NCBI GenBank assembly: GCA_964520785.1
Contig: CAZFQG010000106.1
Location: forward strand, 1-21,850
Length of the DNA stretch: 21,850 nt
Direction: 5' to 3'
DNA from: CAZFQG01 sp964520785
GTDB taxonomy: Bacteria; Planctomycetota; Planctomycetia; Pirellulales; Thermoguttaceae
Made by a program: the position numbers and the translations under genes
Part shown: positions 7,672 to 16,101 of the stretch, in pieces
Numbering within the stretch: position 1 is the stretch's first letter
Layout of the letters: each line of letters begins with the position of its first letter
The notes under the pieces: model-generated
Database searches by the model: none
What the model was told of the DNA's origin: nothing
The model's input: only the letters and a program-made list of their open reading frames with translations

Positions 7672-9684
7672 ATGGCGATCACCAGCCCGGCCGAGGAAAT
7701 CCGGCGTCTGCGCGAGCAGATTCGCTACCATGACCGCAAATACTACGTGGAAGCGGCCCCGGTTGTCAGCGACCTCGAATACGACGCCATGCTCAAGCGG
7801 CTGGAGGAACTGGAGGCGGCCTATCCGGAGTACGTCACGCCGGACAGCCCCACGCGGCGAATCGGCGATGAGCCGATTCCGGAACTGGTCTCGGTTCCGC
7901 ACCGTCTTCCCATGCTCTCCATCGACAATACCTACAGTCTGGACGAGTTGCGGAAGTACCTGGCACGAACGTCCAAGCTGCTCGCGGATGAATCGGTCGA
8001 GTGGGTCGTCGAATTGAAGATCGACGGGGTGGCCGTCTCGCTTCTCTACGAGAACGGCGAACTAGTTCGCGGCATGACCCGCGGAAACGGCCGGGTGGGC
8101 GACGACATCACGCACAACATTCGGACGGTACGGGACGTTCCGCTGAGGCTCAGCGGAGGCGACGTTCCGGCGGTCTTGGAGGTCCGCGGCGAAATCTACA
8201 TGACCAACGCCGATCTGGTCCGGCTGAACGAGGTCCAGGCGGCGAAAGGGCTGCCGCCGTACGCGAACACGCGGAACGTCACCGCCGGCAGTATTCGCCT
8301 GTTGGACCCGCGGATTTGCGCGCAGCGGCGGCTGCGGCTCTTCTGCCACGGCGTTGGGTACTGCGAGGGCCTCCGAGCGACGACCCACATGGACTTCCTC
8401 CGTGAACTGGGCGAATACGGGCTGCCCCCCACGCCGTTGGTCGAGTCGTTCACTGATTCCGAAGCGGCCGTTGCTCATTGCGAAGAACTCATCGAGAAAC
8501 TGCACGAACTCGATTTCGAGATCGACGGGTTGGTGCTGAAGGTCAACCGGTTCGATCAGCGCGAGCGTCTGGGAGCGACTTCGAAGAGCCCGCGGTGGGT
8601 CATCGCTTACAAATTCGAGAAGTACGAGGCGACGACGCGGCTGAATGAAATCGATGTCCAGGTCGGCAAGACGGGGACCGTCACGCCGGTCGCCCACTTG
8701 GAGCCGGTCGAACTGGCGCAAACGACGGTCAGCCGGGCCAGTCTGCACAACGCCGAGGAGATCGCCCGGAAGGACATCCGCGTGGGGGACATCGTCATCG
8801 TGGAGAAGGCGGGGAAGATCATTCCGCACGTCGTTCGCGTGGAGAAGCACGAACGGAAGACGGACCTGCCGGAGTACGAATTCCCCACGGCGTGCCCCGA
8901 ATGCGGAACCGATCTGGTGAAGGACGAGGGGGGCGTCTATATCCGCTGCCCCAACCCGGAATGCCCCGCCCAACTCCGCGAGCGGATCCGCTACTTCGCC
9001 AGCCGCAACGCCATGGATGTCGAGGGCCTGGGGGATAAGCTGGTTGCCCAGTTGTTGGACGGAGGATTGGTAGAACACTATGCCGATCTGTACCGGCTGC
9101 GAGCTGAAGACCTGCTAGGACTGGAGCGGATGGGCAAGCGTTCGGCGGAGAAGCTCTTGGCCGCGATCGAGGACAGTAAGGCGCGGGGTCTGGCGCGGCT
9201 GCTCAACGCGCTTTCGATCCGGCACGTCGGTGCCAGCGTAGCACGGATTCTGGCCAAGGAATTCGGATCGATGGACGCCCTGGCCGCGGCCGACGTCGAG
9301 ACGCTCTCCGCGATCAACGAGATTGGGCCGATTATCGCCCAGAGCGTGTACGATTTCCTGCACGGCGACTTCGGCCGGGATGTGATCCAGCAACTCCGCG
9401 GCGTGGGCGTGGAAATGGAAGCCCCCACCGCCGCCGGAGGGGACGCGGAGCAGACCCTCGCCGGCAAGACGCTCGTCGTCACCGGGACACTCGTCCACTA
9501 TTCGCGGGACGAGATCAAGGATCTCATCGCCAAATACGGCGGCAAGGCGGCGTCGAGCGTCTCCAAGAACACCGACTACGTCGTAGCCGGCGAAAAGGCG
9601 GGCAGCAAGCTGGCCAAGGCGGAGGAACTCGGCGTTTTAGTGTTGACGGAGGAGCAGTTCGAGGAGTTGATCGCGGGCTCATAG
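7672..9684 (+). CDS. ligA: NAD-dependent DNA ligase
   Basis: LigA seals single-strand nicks in replication and repair, using NAD+ to adenylate an active-site lysine. At 670 residues it is of normal length and has every domain. The N-terminal Ia region contains Y-x-x-x-D-x-x-x-x-Y-Y. The adenylation motif is K116-I-D-G. Next come the nucleotidyltransferase and OB-fold regions (K-T-G-T-V-T-P-V-A near 340). The zinc finger has cysteines 408, 411, 426 and 431, followed by helix-hairpin-helix repeats (about 445-580). The C-terminal BRCT domain (about 593-670) has T-L-V-V-T-G-T-L. Nothing essential is missing. It is the last gene of the ydjY-cupin-ligA run and converges with the glycoside hydrolase at 9744. 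Confidence 0.98.
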   Translation: MAITSPAEEIRRLREQIRYHDRKYYVEAAPVVSDLEYDAMLKRLEELEAAYPEYVTPDSPTRRIGDEPIPELVSVPHRLPMLSIDNTYSLDELRKYLARTSKLLADESVEWVVELKIDGVAVSLLYENGELVRGMTRGNGRVGDDITHNIRTVRDVPLRLSGGDVPAVLEVRGEIYMTNADLVRLNEVQAAKGLPPYANTRNVTAGSIRLLDPRICAQRRLRLFCHGVGYCEGLRATTHMDFLRELGEYGLPPTPLVESFTDSEAAVAHCEELIEKLHELDFEIDGLVLKVNRFDQRERLGATSKSPRWVIAYKFEKYEATTRLNEIDVQVGKTGTVTPVAHLEPVELAQTTVSRASLHNAEEIARKDIRVGDIVIVEKAGKIIPHVVRVEKHERKTDLPEYEFPTACPECGTDLVKDEGGVYIRCPNPECPAQLRERIRYFASRNAMDVEGLGDKLVAQLLDGGLVEHYADLYRLRAEDLLGLERMGKRSAEKLLAAIEDSKARGLARLLNALSIRHVGASVARILAKEFGSMDALAAADVETLSAINEIGPIIAQSVYDFLHGDFGRDVIQQLRGVGVEMEAPTAAGGDAEQTLAGKTLVVTGTLVHYSRDEIKDLIAKYGGKAASSVSKNTDYVVAGEKAGSKLAKAEELGVLVLTEEQFEELIAGS

Positions 9685-9743
9685 TGATCCGGAAAGGCAA
9701 CCTGGCGCCGGCAGGCGTCTCTGGCCACGAGGTCCGCGCGATC

Positions 9744-12197
9744 TCAGTCACTTCCTGTATCACGGATTTTCTTCCCACCCACGAAAAACAAGTCGGATAC
9801 CTCCAACGTAGAGCGCGGTTGGTGGGACGTAAGGCCCACCGTGATCGCTTCGACTTTGTCCGGGTCCAGCTTTCCGTTCGGGTCCGGCCGGTGGGCCGAG
9901 CTGATCTCGAAACTCGAATAAGGAACGACAGCCGTATGCCACTCTCCGTCGGACGGGAGGATCGACGATTGAGAGGCGTATCCGAGGGCGTCCCGTTCTT
10001 CCCATAGATAAAGCCTGATGTTCGACTGTTCCCGGCAACGCGCCCGGATGACGACCGTGTCGTATTTCGCCCCGTCGAACCCTTCCGGCATCGGCGCGTT
10101 GGGAAAGGTCCATCCGCCCCCGCGGCCGAAATCGCTCACGAGGCGCCAGTGTCTCTCTTCGGTCCGTTCGATACGATTGGTCGTTCCCTCGCAACTGCAA
10201 TGCTTCCAGAGGTCCGGGTCGTCCATCGGGAACCGCGCGACATGCTCGTACCGCGCCAACGCGGTTTCGAGTGGAACATCCCCCTCGAAGCGGACGCTCA
10301 GTGGGGGAATCGCTCCGCCGTTGTCCCCAGACGCCGCCACGACGACCCGGACCGCGTCCTCCTCGTCGAACGCGTGGGCGAAATCGGCCTCCCACGTTAC
10401 GTCCGTATGACCCGACGCCGGCACGACGACACCCTTAATCCCGGCCGGCTGGATATTCCCCAGCGGAGTCGCAAACCTGGGAGTCAGCGTGACGGAGCGT
10501 TCCTCCTGGCCGAGATTGAACACCCGAACCGTAAACGGTTTCTTCGGGTTTACGTCCGGCCTAACGTGGTATCCTCGCGACCCGAACGGCGTTTTTCCAT
10601 CGAACTGATATCGCAACACGATGGGAGACGGCGCGGTTTGACGAGGCGGTGCATCCGCGCCGGCCACGTTCCAAAGCCGCATCGCCGGCGTGTCGTGAAG
10701 GAGACGGTCCGCGATCTCCTCCGGTTCGACCGTTAGATAGAGGATTCCATCGCGAAGGGAATAACGTCCTTCGCCGTCCGGCCGCAAGGCGCGGCCATCG
10801 ATTCCGTTCGCCGCGACCACGGCAAAAGGCGGCTTGAACAACACGTCTCCCCCCGACTCGTCTCGGTAGAGGACGACGACGGCACCGTCCTTCCCCTGAA
10901 AGACGCGCGCCCGGTCAATTTCCGCCCCCTCCAACCGGAGGTCGCCGGCATAGGCCTTGTGCGATAGGGCTTGCACCGCGTGGACGTAAGCCGCCATGGA
11001 CCGGAGCGGGGTCGCCTCGCGGCCCATCATCCCGAAATTGTTCGATCGCTCTTCGTAAAACGGATAGACGAACGGAAAATGCCGCGCGACGCCGCAGCAT
11101 TTCGCCTCGATCGCCTTCATCGTGACGTCGAGGGCGCTGTTCGCGTCGGGGCCGATCTCCGGCCGGCCCGTCCCCTTCGGCCAGGGCCGCCCGCACTCCG
11201 TGATCCACAGCGGCATGGAGGGGCGGTCGTAGCGCCGGAGCCAATCGCGGTAGAGGGTGACGAGCCGCTCCATATCGCCGGCCATCGCGTACGTGTGAAA
11301 ACTGACGACGTCGGCCGCGTCGAGCATTCCGTTCTCCGCCGAGCAATCGAGGTAATCGACGTTGGACATCGCGTACGATCCGCCGAGAATCGGCCGATCG
11401 AAACCGGCCTGGCGGAGGGCAAACGCCGCGGCCTTGACCACCGCCACGTACTGATCCGCGGGGAGGTTCGCGCCGAAGAAGATGTCCGGCTCGTTCCAGA
11501 CCTCCAGTGCGCCCCAAGCGGGGCCCCACCGCCGCGAGAACTCCGCCAGCGCCGGGACGATCCCGGCCAGATCATCGGGATAACACCGCTCGATCCGTCC
11601 CGGCCACTCGGGTGAATCGTGGAAAAGCTCCAAGACCGGCACGCCGGCCGATTCATACGCCTTGCGGAGCGTGTCGTACTTCCGATCGGCCTCCCAGTCG
11701 TATTTCTCCTCCTCGGGATTTGCCCTGCCCCATCGCAGCCGCTCACGGCTCATGGCAATCCCGGACCGCTTGAGGATGCGGATCAGGTCGTCCCGGATGT
11801 CGTCCTCCAACACCAGCCAGGAAAGGGCCGAGTCGATCGCGAAAAACGGATCGACCGCGCCGGTCACTTCCGGTTGAACGACAAGCCCAAAACGTGTTTC
11901 TGTCGCGGGGAATTCGATCTCGTAGTATCCGACCGGAAGGGAGACGGAGGCGGTCGCGAACCCGTCCTTGACCGTGACCGGGATGGTCGCGGACTCGCCG
12001 CCCCAGTAATCCGTGACGCGGATTCCGCCGGCGGAATCGGCGTCCGCCCCGTCGAGCCGCCATTTCAGTTCCGCAAGGGCGCGCGGAGCCGCGAAGAACC
12101 GCGTCCGATCGAGGGGGACCGGTTCGGCCGCCGGGACGGAAACGGTGATCAGGAGGATGGTTGCCGCCGAAAGACCGAAGAGTGAGACTTTGTTCAT
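9744..12197 (-). CDS. Secreted clan GH-A-like glycoside hydrolase, family uncertain
   Basis: This 817-residue protein has a signal peptide ending near V-P-A-A-E (residue 25). Residues 30-115 look like a beta-rich N-terminal domain. From about 120 to 430 lies a TIM-barrel of the retaining clan GH-A type: V-W-N-E236-P-D gives the likely acid/base, and W-I-T-E334-C-G the likely nucleophile, on expected strands 4 and 7. The layout recalls GH39-like enzymes, but the exact family and substrate cannot be fixed by eye. Residues 430-640 are strand-rich, and about 650-817 resemble a carbohydrate-binding jelly-roll (D-T-V-V-I-R-A-R-C, G-E-W-H-T-A-V-V-P). It lies 179 bases downstream of the fucosidase on the same strand, so shared transcription and a related substrate are likely. 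The ATG at 12197 has only a weak purine-rich ribosome-binding site. Confidence 0.82.
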   Translation of the reverse strand: MNKVSLFGLSAATILLITVSVPAAEPVPLDRTRFFAAPRALAELKWRLDGADADSAGGIRVTDYWGGESATIPVTVKDGFATASVSLPVGYYEIEFPATETRFGLVVQPEVTGAVDPFFAIDSALSWLVLEDDIRDDLIRILKRSGIAMSRERLRWGRANPEEEKYDWEADRKYDTLRKAYESAGVPVLELFHDSPEWPGRIERCYPDDLAGIVPALAEFSRRWGPAWGALEVWNEPDIFFGANLPADQYVAVVKAAAFALRQAGFDRPILGGSYAMSNVDYLDCSAENGMLDAADVVSFHTYAMAGDMERLVTLYRDWLRRYDRPSMPLWITECGRPWPKGTGRPEIGPDANSALDVTMKAIEAKCCGVARHFPFVYPFYEERSNNFGMMGREATPLRSMAAYVHAVQALSHKAYAGDLRLEGAEIDRARVFQGKDGAVVVLYRDESGGDVLFKPPFAVVAANGIDGRALRPDGEGRYSLRDGILYLTVEPEEIADRLLHDTPAMRLWNVAGADAPPRQTAPSPIVLRYQFDGKTPFGSRGYHVRPDVNPKKPFTVRVFNLGQEERSVTLTPRFATPLGNIQPAGIKGVVVPASGHTDVTWEADFAHAFDEEDAVRVVVAASGDNGGAIPPLSVRFEGDVPLETALARYEHVARFPMDDPDLWKHCSCEGTTNRIERTEERHWRLVSDFGRGGGWTFPNAPMPEGFDGAKYDTVVIRARCREQSNIRLYLWEERDALGYASQSSILPSDGEWHTAVVPYSSFEISSAHRPDPNGKLDPDKVEAITVGLTSHQPRSTLEVSDLFFVGGKKIRDTGSD

Positions 12198-12250
12198 CGT
12201 TTTCTTCGCTGAAAGAGGACCGTTGCCGGGTCGAAAATACGGAAGATCGA

Positions 12251-12271
12251 GCCGCGGTTTTCAACCGCGGC
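12251..12271. repeat. Perfect 9-base-stem hairpin between the fucosidase and glycoside hydrolase genes
   Basis: GCCGCGGTT (12251-12259) and AACCGCGGC (12263-12271) are perfect complements around a 3-base loop TTC. On the minus strand, downstream of the fucosidase, the bases after it are mixed rather than a T run, so it is not a textbook terminator. It could be an mRNA-stabilising stem, a partial terminator tuning the downstream gene, or a copy of a small dispersed palindrome. No second copy is seen in this window. Confidence 0.7.
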
Positions 12272-12376
12272 CCGGTTCATGCTTCCACGCGCGGCGAAGC
12301 GGGGTCACTCGCGCACCGCAATCGGCGCGAGGGTTGCTCTCGGCCGTCCGCGGCCGGCGGAATCAGTATCGCCTTC

Positions 12377-13678
12377 TCATTTGAGCTTCATCACCAAGAT
12401 GGTATCGACGTCGTCCTTCACTTCCGCCGGAATGGATATCGTCAGTTGCCCATCGGCGACCTTGAAGTCCTTCAGCTCCTTCCCGTCGAGGGTCGACACG
12501 CTTTCCAGGCCGTCGGGAGGGGCCGCCAGCGCAAGGACACCGTTCTCGGGGAACTTGAGGATGTGCAAGTAGACGGTGTCGTCCCCTTTCATCGTCGAGA
12601 CGCCCCAATCGGCCGGGCTGTAGGGACCGCGACGGGTGCCATAGATCGATTCCCCGTTCTTCTCGAGCCACCTGCCTATTTCCAACAGCCGTTCGACCGC
12701 TTCAGGCTGAATCGTGCCGTCCGGACGCGGGCCGACGTTCAACAGCAAGTTCGCCCCGCGGCCGGCGGATCCGATCAAATAGTGCAGACACTCCTTGGTC
12801 GACTTGAAATTGTCGTCATTCGCGTTGTAGCCCCACGTGCGGTTCATCGTCAGGCAAGTCTCCAGCGGCATCGCGGCGACGTCGGCCTTATTGAAGCCGG
12901 CCGTGTTGGCACCGGGAAGGTCTTGCTCGAACATCTGGAAATCCTCCCCCGGCAGGGGCTCGACATGGTGATTGTTGCCGACGAGCGCATGCGGCTGGGC
13001 CGTGTGGATCCGGTCGTAGCACTCGGCGAGGCCCCAGTCCGCGTCCGGCTTGTCCCAGATGCCGTCCAGCCAGATACCGCCGATTCTCCCGTAACGGCCG
13101 CTGCACAACTCATCGATCTGGGCCATATAGTACTTCTTGTATGCCTCCCAGTCGCCCGAGTCCGGACGGCCCGAGGCGCGCCCGGTCCGGCCGCGCGGGT
13201 AGTAATCCGAGTGGTGCCAGTCCAGCGGTGAGTAGTAGAAAAAGAGTTTAATCCCCTGTTTCTCGCACTCTTCGGCCAGCATCGCCAGGACATCCTTGCC
13301 GTAGGGCGTCCGCTCGACGATGTCGTAGTCGGAGACCTTCGAATCGTACATCGCGAAACCGTCGTGGTGTTTCGAGGTGATCGTGATGTACTTCATTCCG
13401 GCTTTTTTCACCAGGGAGACCCATTCAGCGGCATCGAATTTGGTCGGGTTGAACTTGGGCGGAAGCTTCTCATACTCCGAGATCGGAATCTTCTTGTTGT
13501 TCATCACCCACTCGCCATCCCCCAAAACGGAATAGACCCCCCAGTGAACGAACAACCCGAACTTGGCGTCCTCGAACCACTGGACGGCCGCGGGATCGGC
13601 CTGCTTCACTTCCTGGGCGGCACCAGGGACGGTGACCATCACGGCAGGTATCAGGCAACATGAAAGAAGGTAGCGCAT
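12377..13678 (-). CDS. Secreted alpha-L-fucosidase, GH29
   Basis: GH29 enzymes remove alpha-linked L-fucose from glycans with retention of configuration. The 433-residue protein has a signal peptide with a likely cut after G-A-A-Q (residue 22), so it acts outside the cytoplasm. Family marks are the opening W-F-x-x-A-K-F-G-L-F-V-H-W-G, then T-S-K-H104-H105-D-G-F, Y-Y-S-P-L-D-W-H, and G-G-I-W-L-D205-G, whose aspartate is the expected nucleophile. N-L-L-L-N-V-G-P-x-x-D-G then closes the barrel. The general acid is not strongly conserved in GH29 and I do not assign it. A short beta-sandwich ends the protein; no extra carbohydrate-binding domain follows. An AAGGAGA ribosome-binding site (13691-13685) and a good promoter precede it, and it leads the minus-strand pair with the glycoside hydrolase. 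Confidence 0.95.
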   Translation of the reverse strand: MRYLLSCCLIPAVMVTVPGAAQEVKQADPAAVQWFEDAKFGLFVHWGVYSVLGDGEWVMNNKKIPISEYEKLPPKFNPTKFDAAEWVSLVKKAGMKYITITSKHHDGFAMYDSKVSDYDIVERTPYGKDVLAMLAEECEKQGIKLFFYYSPLDWHHSDYYPRGRTGRASGRPDSGDWEAYKKYYMAQIDELCSGRYGRIGGIWLDGIWDKPDADWGLAECYDRIHTAQPHALVGNNHHVEPLPGEDFQMFEQDLPGANTAGFNKADVAAMPLETCLTMNRTWGYNANDDNFKSTKECLHYLIGSAGRGANLLLNVGPRPDGTIQPEAVERLLEIGRWLEKNGESIYGTRRGPYSPADWGVSTMKGDDTVYLHILKFPENGVLALAAPPDGLESVSTLDGKELKDFKVADGQLTISIPAEVKDDVDTILVMKLK

Positions 13679-13725
13679 CGGTCTTCTCCTTGAGGGGAAC
13701 GCAGGGGTCGGTATTCGCTATGATA

Positions 13726-13754
13726 ATTGTGCAACCGTGATCGGGGCATGTCAA
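13726..13754 (-). promoter_or_regulatory. Promoter of the fucosidase gene
   Basis: Minus strand TTGACA (13754-13749), exactly 17 bases, then CACAAT (13731-13726). Predicted start of transcription is near 13719, about 40 bases before the ATG at 13678. The -35 box is perfect, and the -10 box matches at four of six positions, with a C at the usual first T. Confidence 0.7.
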
Positions 13755-13810
13755 TCGGAATAGGAGATTCGGGAAACGGGAGGGCCGGGTCGAGGCGGGG
13801 GTGCCGCGTT

Positions 13811-13824
13811 CCCCCCCAAAAAAA
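13811..13824. repeat. C7-A7 homopolymer junction in the divergent promoter region
   Basis: Seven C then seven A, lying between the two divergent promoters (13749 and 13864). A nearly identical C7-A6 run occurs inside the coding sequence at 5637-5649. Such tracts are prone to slippage and can bend or stiffen DNA; no function is shown. Confidence 0.5.
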
Positions 13825-13863
13825 GCCGTTCGCCGGGGCGTCGCGGCCGGCCCCCATACTTTT

Positions 13864-13892
13864 TTGACACGGATCGAGCCGGTATCTACAAT
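13864..13892 (+). promoter_or_regulatory. Promoter of the SGNH/PEP-CTERM gene
   Basis: TTGACA (13864-13869), a 17-base spacer and TACAAT (13887-13892): a perfect -35 and five of six at -10. Transcription should start near 13899, which rules out the in-frame TTG at 13898 as start codon and supports the ATG at 13931. Confidence 0.8.
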
Positions 13893-13930
13893 GGGGCTTG
13901 CTTCGCCAACCACATAGGAATCCTCGAACG

Positions 13931-15976
13931 ATGAACACGCCACGTCTTCTCCGCGCCTCGCTCGTACCGTCCTGCCTCGCCGGCCTGCTCCTTGCGATTC
14001 CCCCTTGCGGGGCCTTCGGTTACGACGTAATCACCATCGGTGATAGCTGGGCCGGGTTCATCGCCAACGGAGCACCCGGTTCGCAGGGGGATTCCGGAAC
14101 GGGTAATGCCCTGCAAACGGTTCTAAATCTCAACGGTGCCGGGAAGACCGTGTACAACGGCTCGTTCTACGGCGGGACGAGCGCGGACCACCTTGACCGC
14201 CTCAACGAGATCGCCGCCCGCGTCACCTTGTCCGGGGCGACGATCGTCTATCTGTCCAGCGGCGGAAATGATCTGCTCGCCGGCAAGTTCGGCGGCGGCA
14301 TCCATCTGGACCATCCCGACCCGGACGGGCTCGTTGACGAGGTGGTCGATCGTGTCGGACTGATCGTGGAAGGGATATTGGGAATCCGTTCCGACATCCA
14401 GGTGGTTATCGGCGGCTACGACTACGTGAATATGTGGGACACCGATCTTACCGACGGTGGATTGGGGACGCTCCTCCGCCGGAACTATGGACTTGGGTTG
14501 GACGGTACCGGCTACATCGGCCTGAACGACCCGCTCTATCCCTCGCGGCTCGAGGACGTCTACCGGCCCCAACAGGCGGAATTCGGCAGACTGCTTCGCG
14601 ACGTGGAACGCCGCCGCGCGGAACTCGGCGCCGATTCCCGGCGGGTCCATTTCGTCGAAAACCTGGGCGTGAACAATAGGGCTTGTGGATACGACGGACT
14701 GTTTGGAACGCTCCCCGCCGGCTTGGCACGTTCGGAATACGGCGATTACCCGATCACGGTCGCGAGGATGGGAAGCGGCGGGCGAGATCCGATCCATCTC
14801 GATACGACCGGATACGAGTTGATTTCCGGAAACTGCTACGACGAGTTCTTTCGAACCGCGTTCGAAGACGGGGTGCTCGCCCTCGACGAAACGGAGATCC
14901 AATACGCTCCCGTCCTGGTCGGACGGCGGGCGGAGAGAACCGTGACGGCCTGTAACGCCGGTTCGGATTTCACGAAGATCGGAGTCCGTTTCGAGCATCC
15001 GGCGGTCCCATTCGACATCGAGGAGAACGCGACACGGTATTTGTTTCGAGACCCGACTTTGGGCTCCGACACCGTCTCCACCGAGATCGCGTTCGCCCCG
15101 ACCGCGCGCGGAGAGTTCACCGGCACGGTTCGCCTGGACGCTGAATACGGCGAAGACTCGACGGTCGCCGTCAGCGGGAAAGGGGTTGCTCCGGTTAGTG
15201 AGGTCCGGGTCACGGGGCCCCGGTATGTCCGCGCCGGTACCACCGGCTCGTTAGTTTTGGAGATCGCCAACGTCGGAGACGGGAATCTCTCCGGACTCGG
15301 CGAAGAGAGCAATCTCCGTGGAAGCATGATTCTGACGGGAGGTTCCGGTTTTCGAGAGACCAGTCTTGCGGATATTTCACTGGAGGACGGCGCGGCGTCG
15401 GCAGTCTCCGTCGAATTCGTCCCATCTTCTCGAGAAATCGCGACGGCGACCGCCGACTTTGACTTCACCAACGGGCACCGAGACGGCGACAACCGGCCGG
15501 AGGCCTATTCGGTGGACGTCGAAGTGCGCGGCGTCGGCCCCGTCTTCAGCGCGAAGAGACGCGTCGCTTTGGGAGCCATTGAGATCGCCGCTTCCGGATA
15601 CGAGTCCTTTCAAGTCGGCAATCTCACTGACGACCCGGACGGGGGAGACACCGACCTGACACTATTGACCCTGCTCGGCGCCTCGATCAGCGGACCGGAC
15701 GCCGACTTGTTCGAATTCATCGGATTTGTGCCCGGCCTGGCGATTCCCAAAGGGGAGTGGACCGCCGGGCTCGCTCTGCGCGCGTTCAACGACGGCACCG
15801 AATTGGGCCGAAAATCGGCCACGCTCACGTTGTTGACCGACGTCGGCGCGGCGGCCGGACGGCCGGGGGCACCGTACGCCATCGACCTCTCGGCGGTCTT
15901 CGTCCCGGAACCGGGGGTGTTCGTGTTGCTGGGATTCTTGGGAGCGGGGTTGCTCGGCGGACGCCGACGGCCTTAA
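13931..15976 (+). CDS. Secreted SGNH/GDSL-type hydrolase with PEP-CTERM sorting signal
   Basis: A 681-residue modular exported protein. A signal peptide ends near residue 29 (P-C-G-A-F-G). Residues 31-320 are an SGNH hydrolase-like domain: I-T-I-G-D-S39-W with the likely serine nucleophile, S-G-G-N113-D for block III, and D286-P-I-H289 for the block V acid and base. This predicts esterase or acyl-hydrolase activity on an unknown substrate. From about 320 to 650 are beta-sandwich repeats of the choice-of-anchor or Hydin-like type (I-A-F-A-P-T-A-R-G-E-F-T-G-T-V-x-L, then V-S-G-K-G-V). The C-terminus is a PEP-CTERM signal: V-P-E-P-G, a hydrophobic helix, then G-G-R-R-R-P. An exosortase-type enzyme elsewhere in the genome would process it. 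The ATG at 13931 follows AGGA (13916-13919) and fits the promoter at 13864. Confidence 0.88.
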   Translation: MNTPRLLRASLVPSCLAGLLLAIPPCGAFGYDVITIGDSWAGFIANGAPGSQGDSGTGNALQTVLNLNGAGKTVYNGSFYGGTSADHLDRLNEIAARVTLSGATIVYLSSGGNDLLAGKFGGGIHLDHPDPDGLVDEVVDRVGLIVEGILGIRSDIQVVIGGYDYVNMWDTDLTDGGLGTLLRRNYGLGLDGTGYIGLNDPLYPSRLEDVYRPQQAEFGRLLRDVERRRAELGADSRRVHFVENLGVNNRACGYDGLFGTLPAGLARSEYGDYPITVARMGSGGRDPIHLDTTGYELISGNCYDEFFRTAFEDGVLALDETEIQYAPVLVGRRAERTVTACNAGSDFTKIGVRFEHPAVPFDIEENATRYLFRDPTLGSDTVSTEIAFAPTARGEFTGTVRLDAEYGEDSTVAVSGKGVAPVSEVRVTGPRYVRAGTTGSLVLEIANVGDGNLSGLGEESNLRGSMILTGGSGFRETSLADISLEDGAASAVSVEFVPSSREIATATADFDFTNGHRDGDNRPEAYSVDVEVRGVGPVFSAKRRVALGAIEIAASGYESFQVGNLTDDPDGGDTDLTLLTLLGASISGPDADLFEFIGFVPGLAIPKGEWTAGLALRAFNDGTELGRKSATLTLLTDVGAAAGRPGAPYAIDLSAVFVPEPGVFVLLGFLGAGLLGGRRRP

Positions 15977-16021
15977 CAGGCTGCTCAGCCAGGCCGATTG
16001 CCGGATCACCGGAAATGCCGG

Positions 16022-16050
16022 TTGACACGCCGAGGTCGCGCCGGGACAAT
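16022..16050 (+). promoter_or_regulatory. Promoter of the beta-propeller protein
   Basis: TTGACA (16022-16027), 17 bases, then GACAAT (16045-16050). Transcription would begin near 16057, after the stop of the PEP-CTERM gene. The propeller gene therefore has its own promoter, and its start must be downstream, at 16087 or 16102. Confidence 0.7.
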
Positions 16051-16101
16051 GGAGTATCCGCGGCCGTTTCCGCAATACGATTTTCGATGGAGACCCCTTC
16101 T

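Noticed and set aside
9685..9743. Possible bidirectional terminator between ligA and the glycoside hydrolase
   Set aside because: No stable stem with a T run is visible on either strand in this 59-base gap.
12161..13231. Plus-strand open frame of 356 codons
   Set aside because: Antisense to the GH29 fucosidase, whose catalytic motifs are intact.
13898..13930. TTG as start of the SGNH/PEP-CTERM gene
   Set aside because: It coincides with the predicted transcription start and would add 11 residues before a normal signal peptide; the ATG at 13931 is better placed.
15979..15990. GGCTG-CT-CAGCC as a terminator after the PEP-CTERM gene
   Set aside because: A 2-base loop is too tight, the stem is short and no T run follows.
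15757..16101. Upstream start for the propeller protein
   Set aside because: It lies inside the preceding gene and upstream of the promoter at 16022-16050, and would bury the signal peptide.
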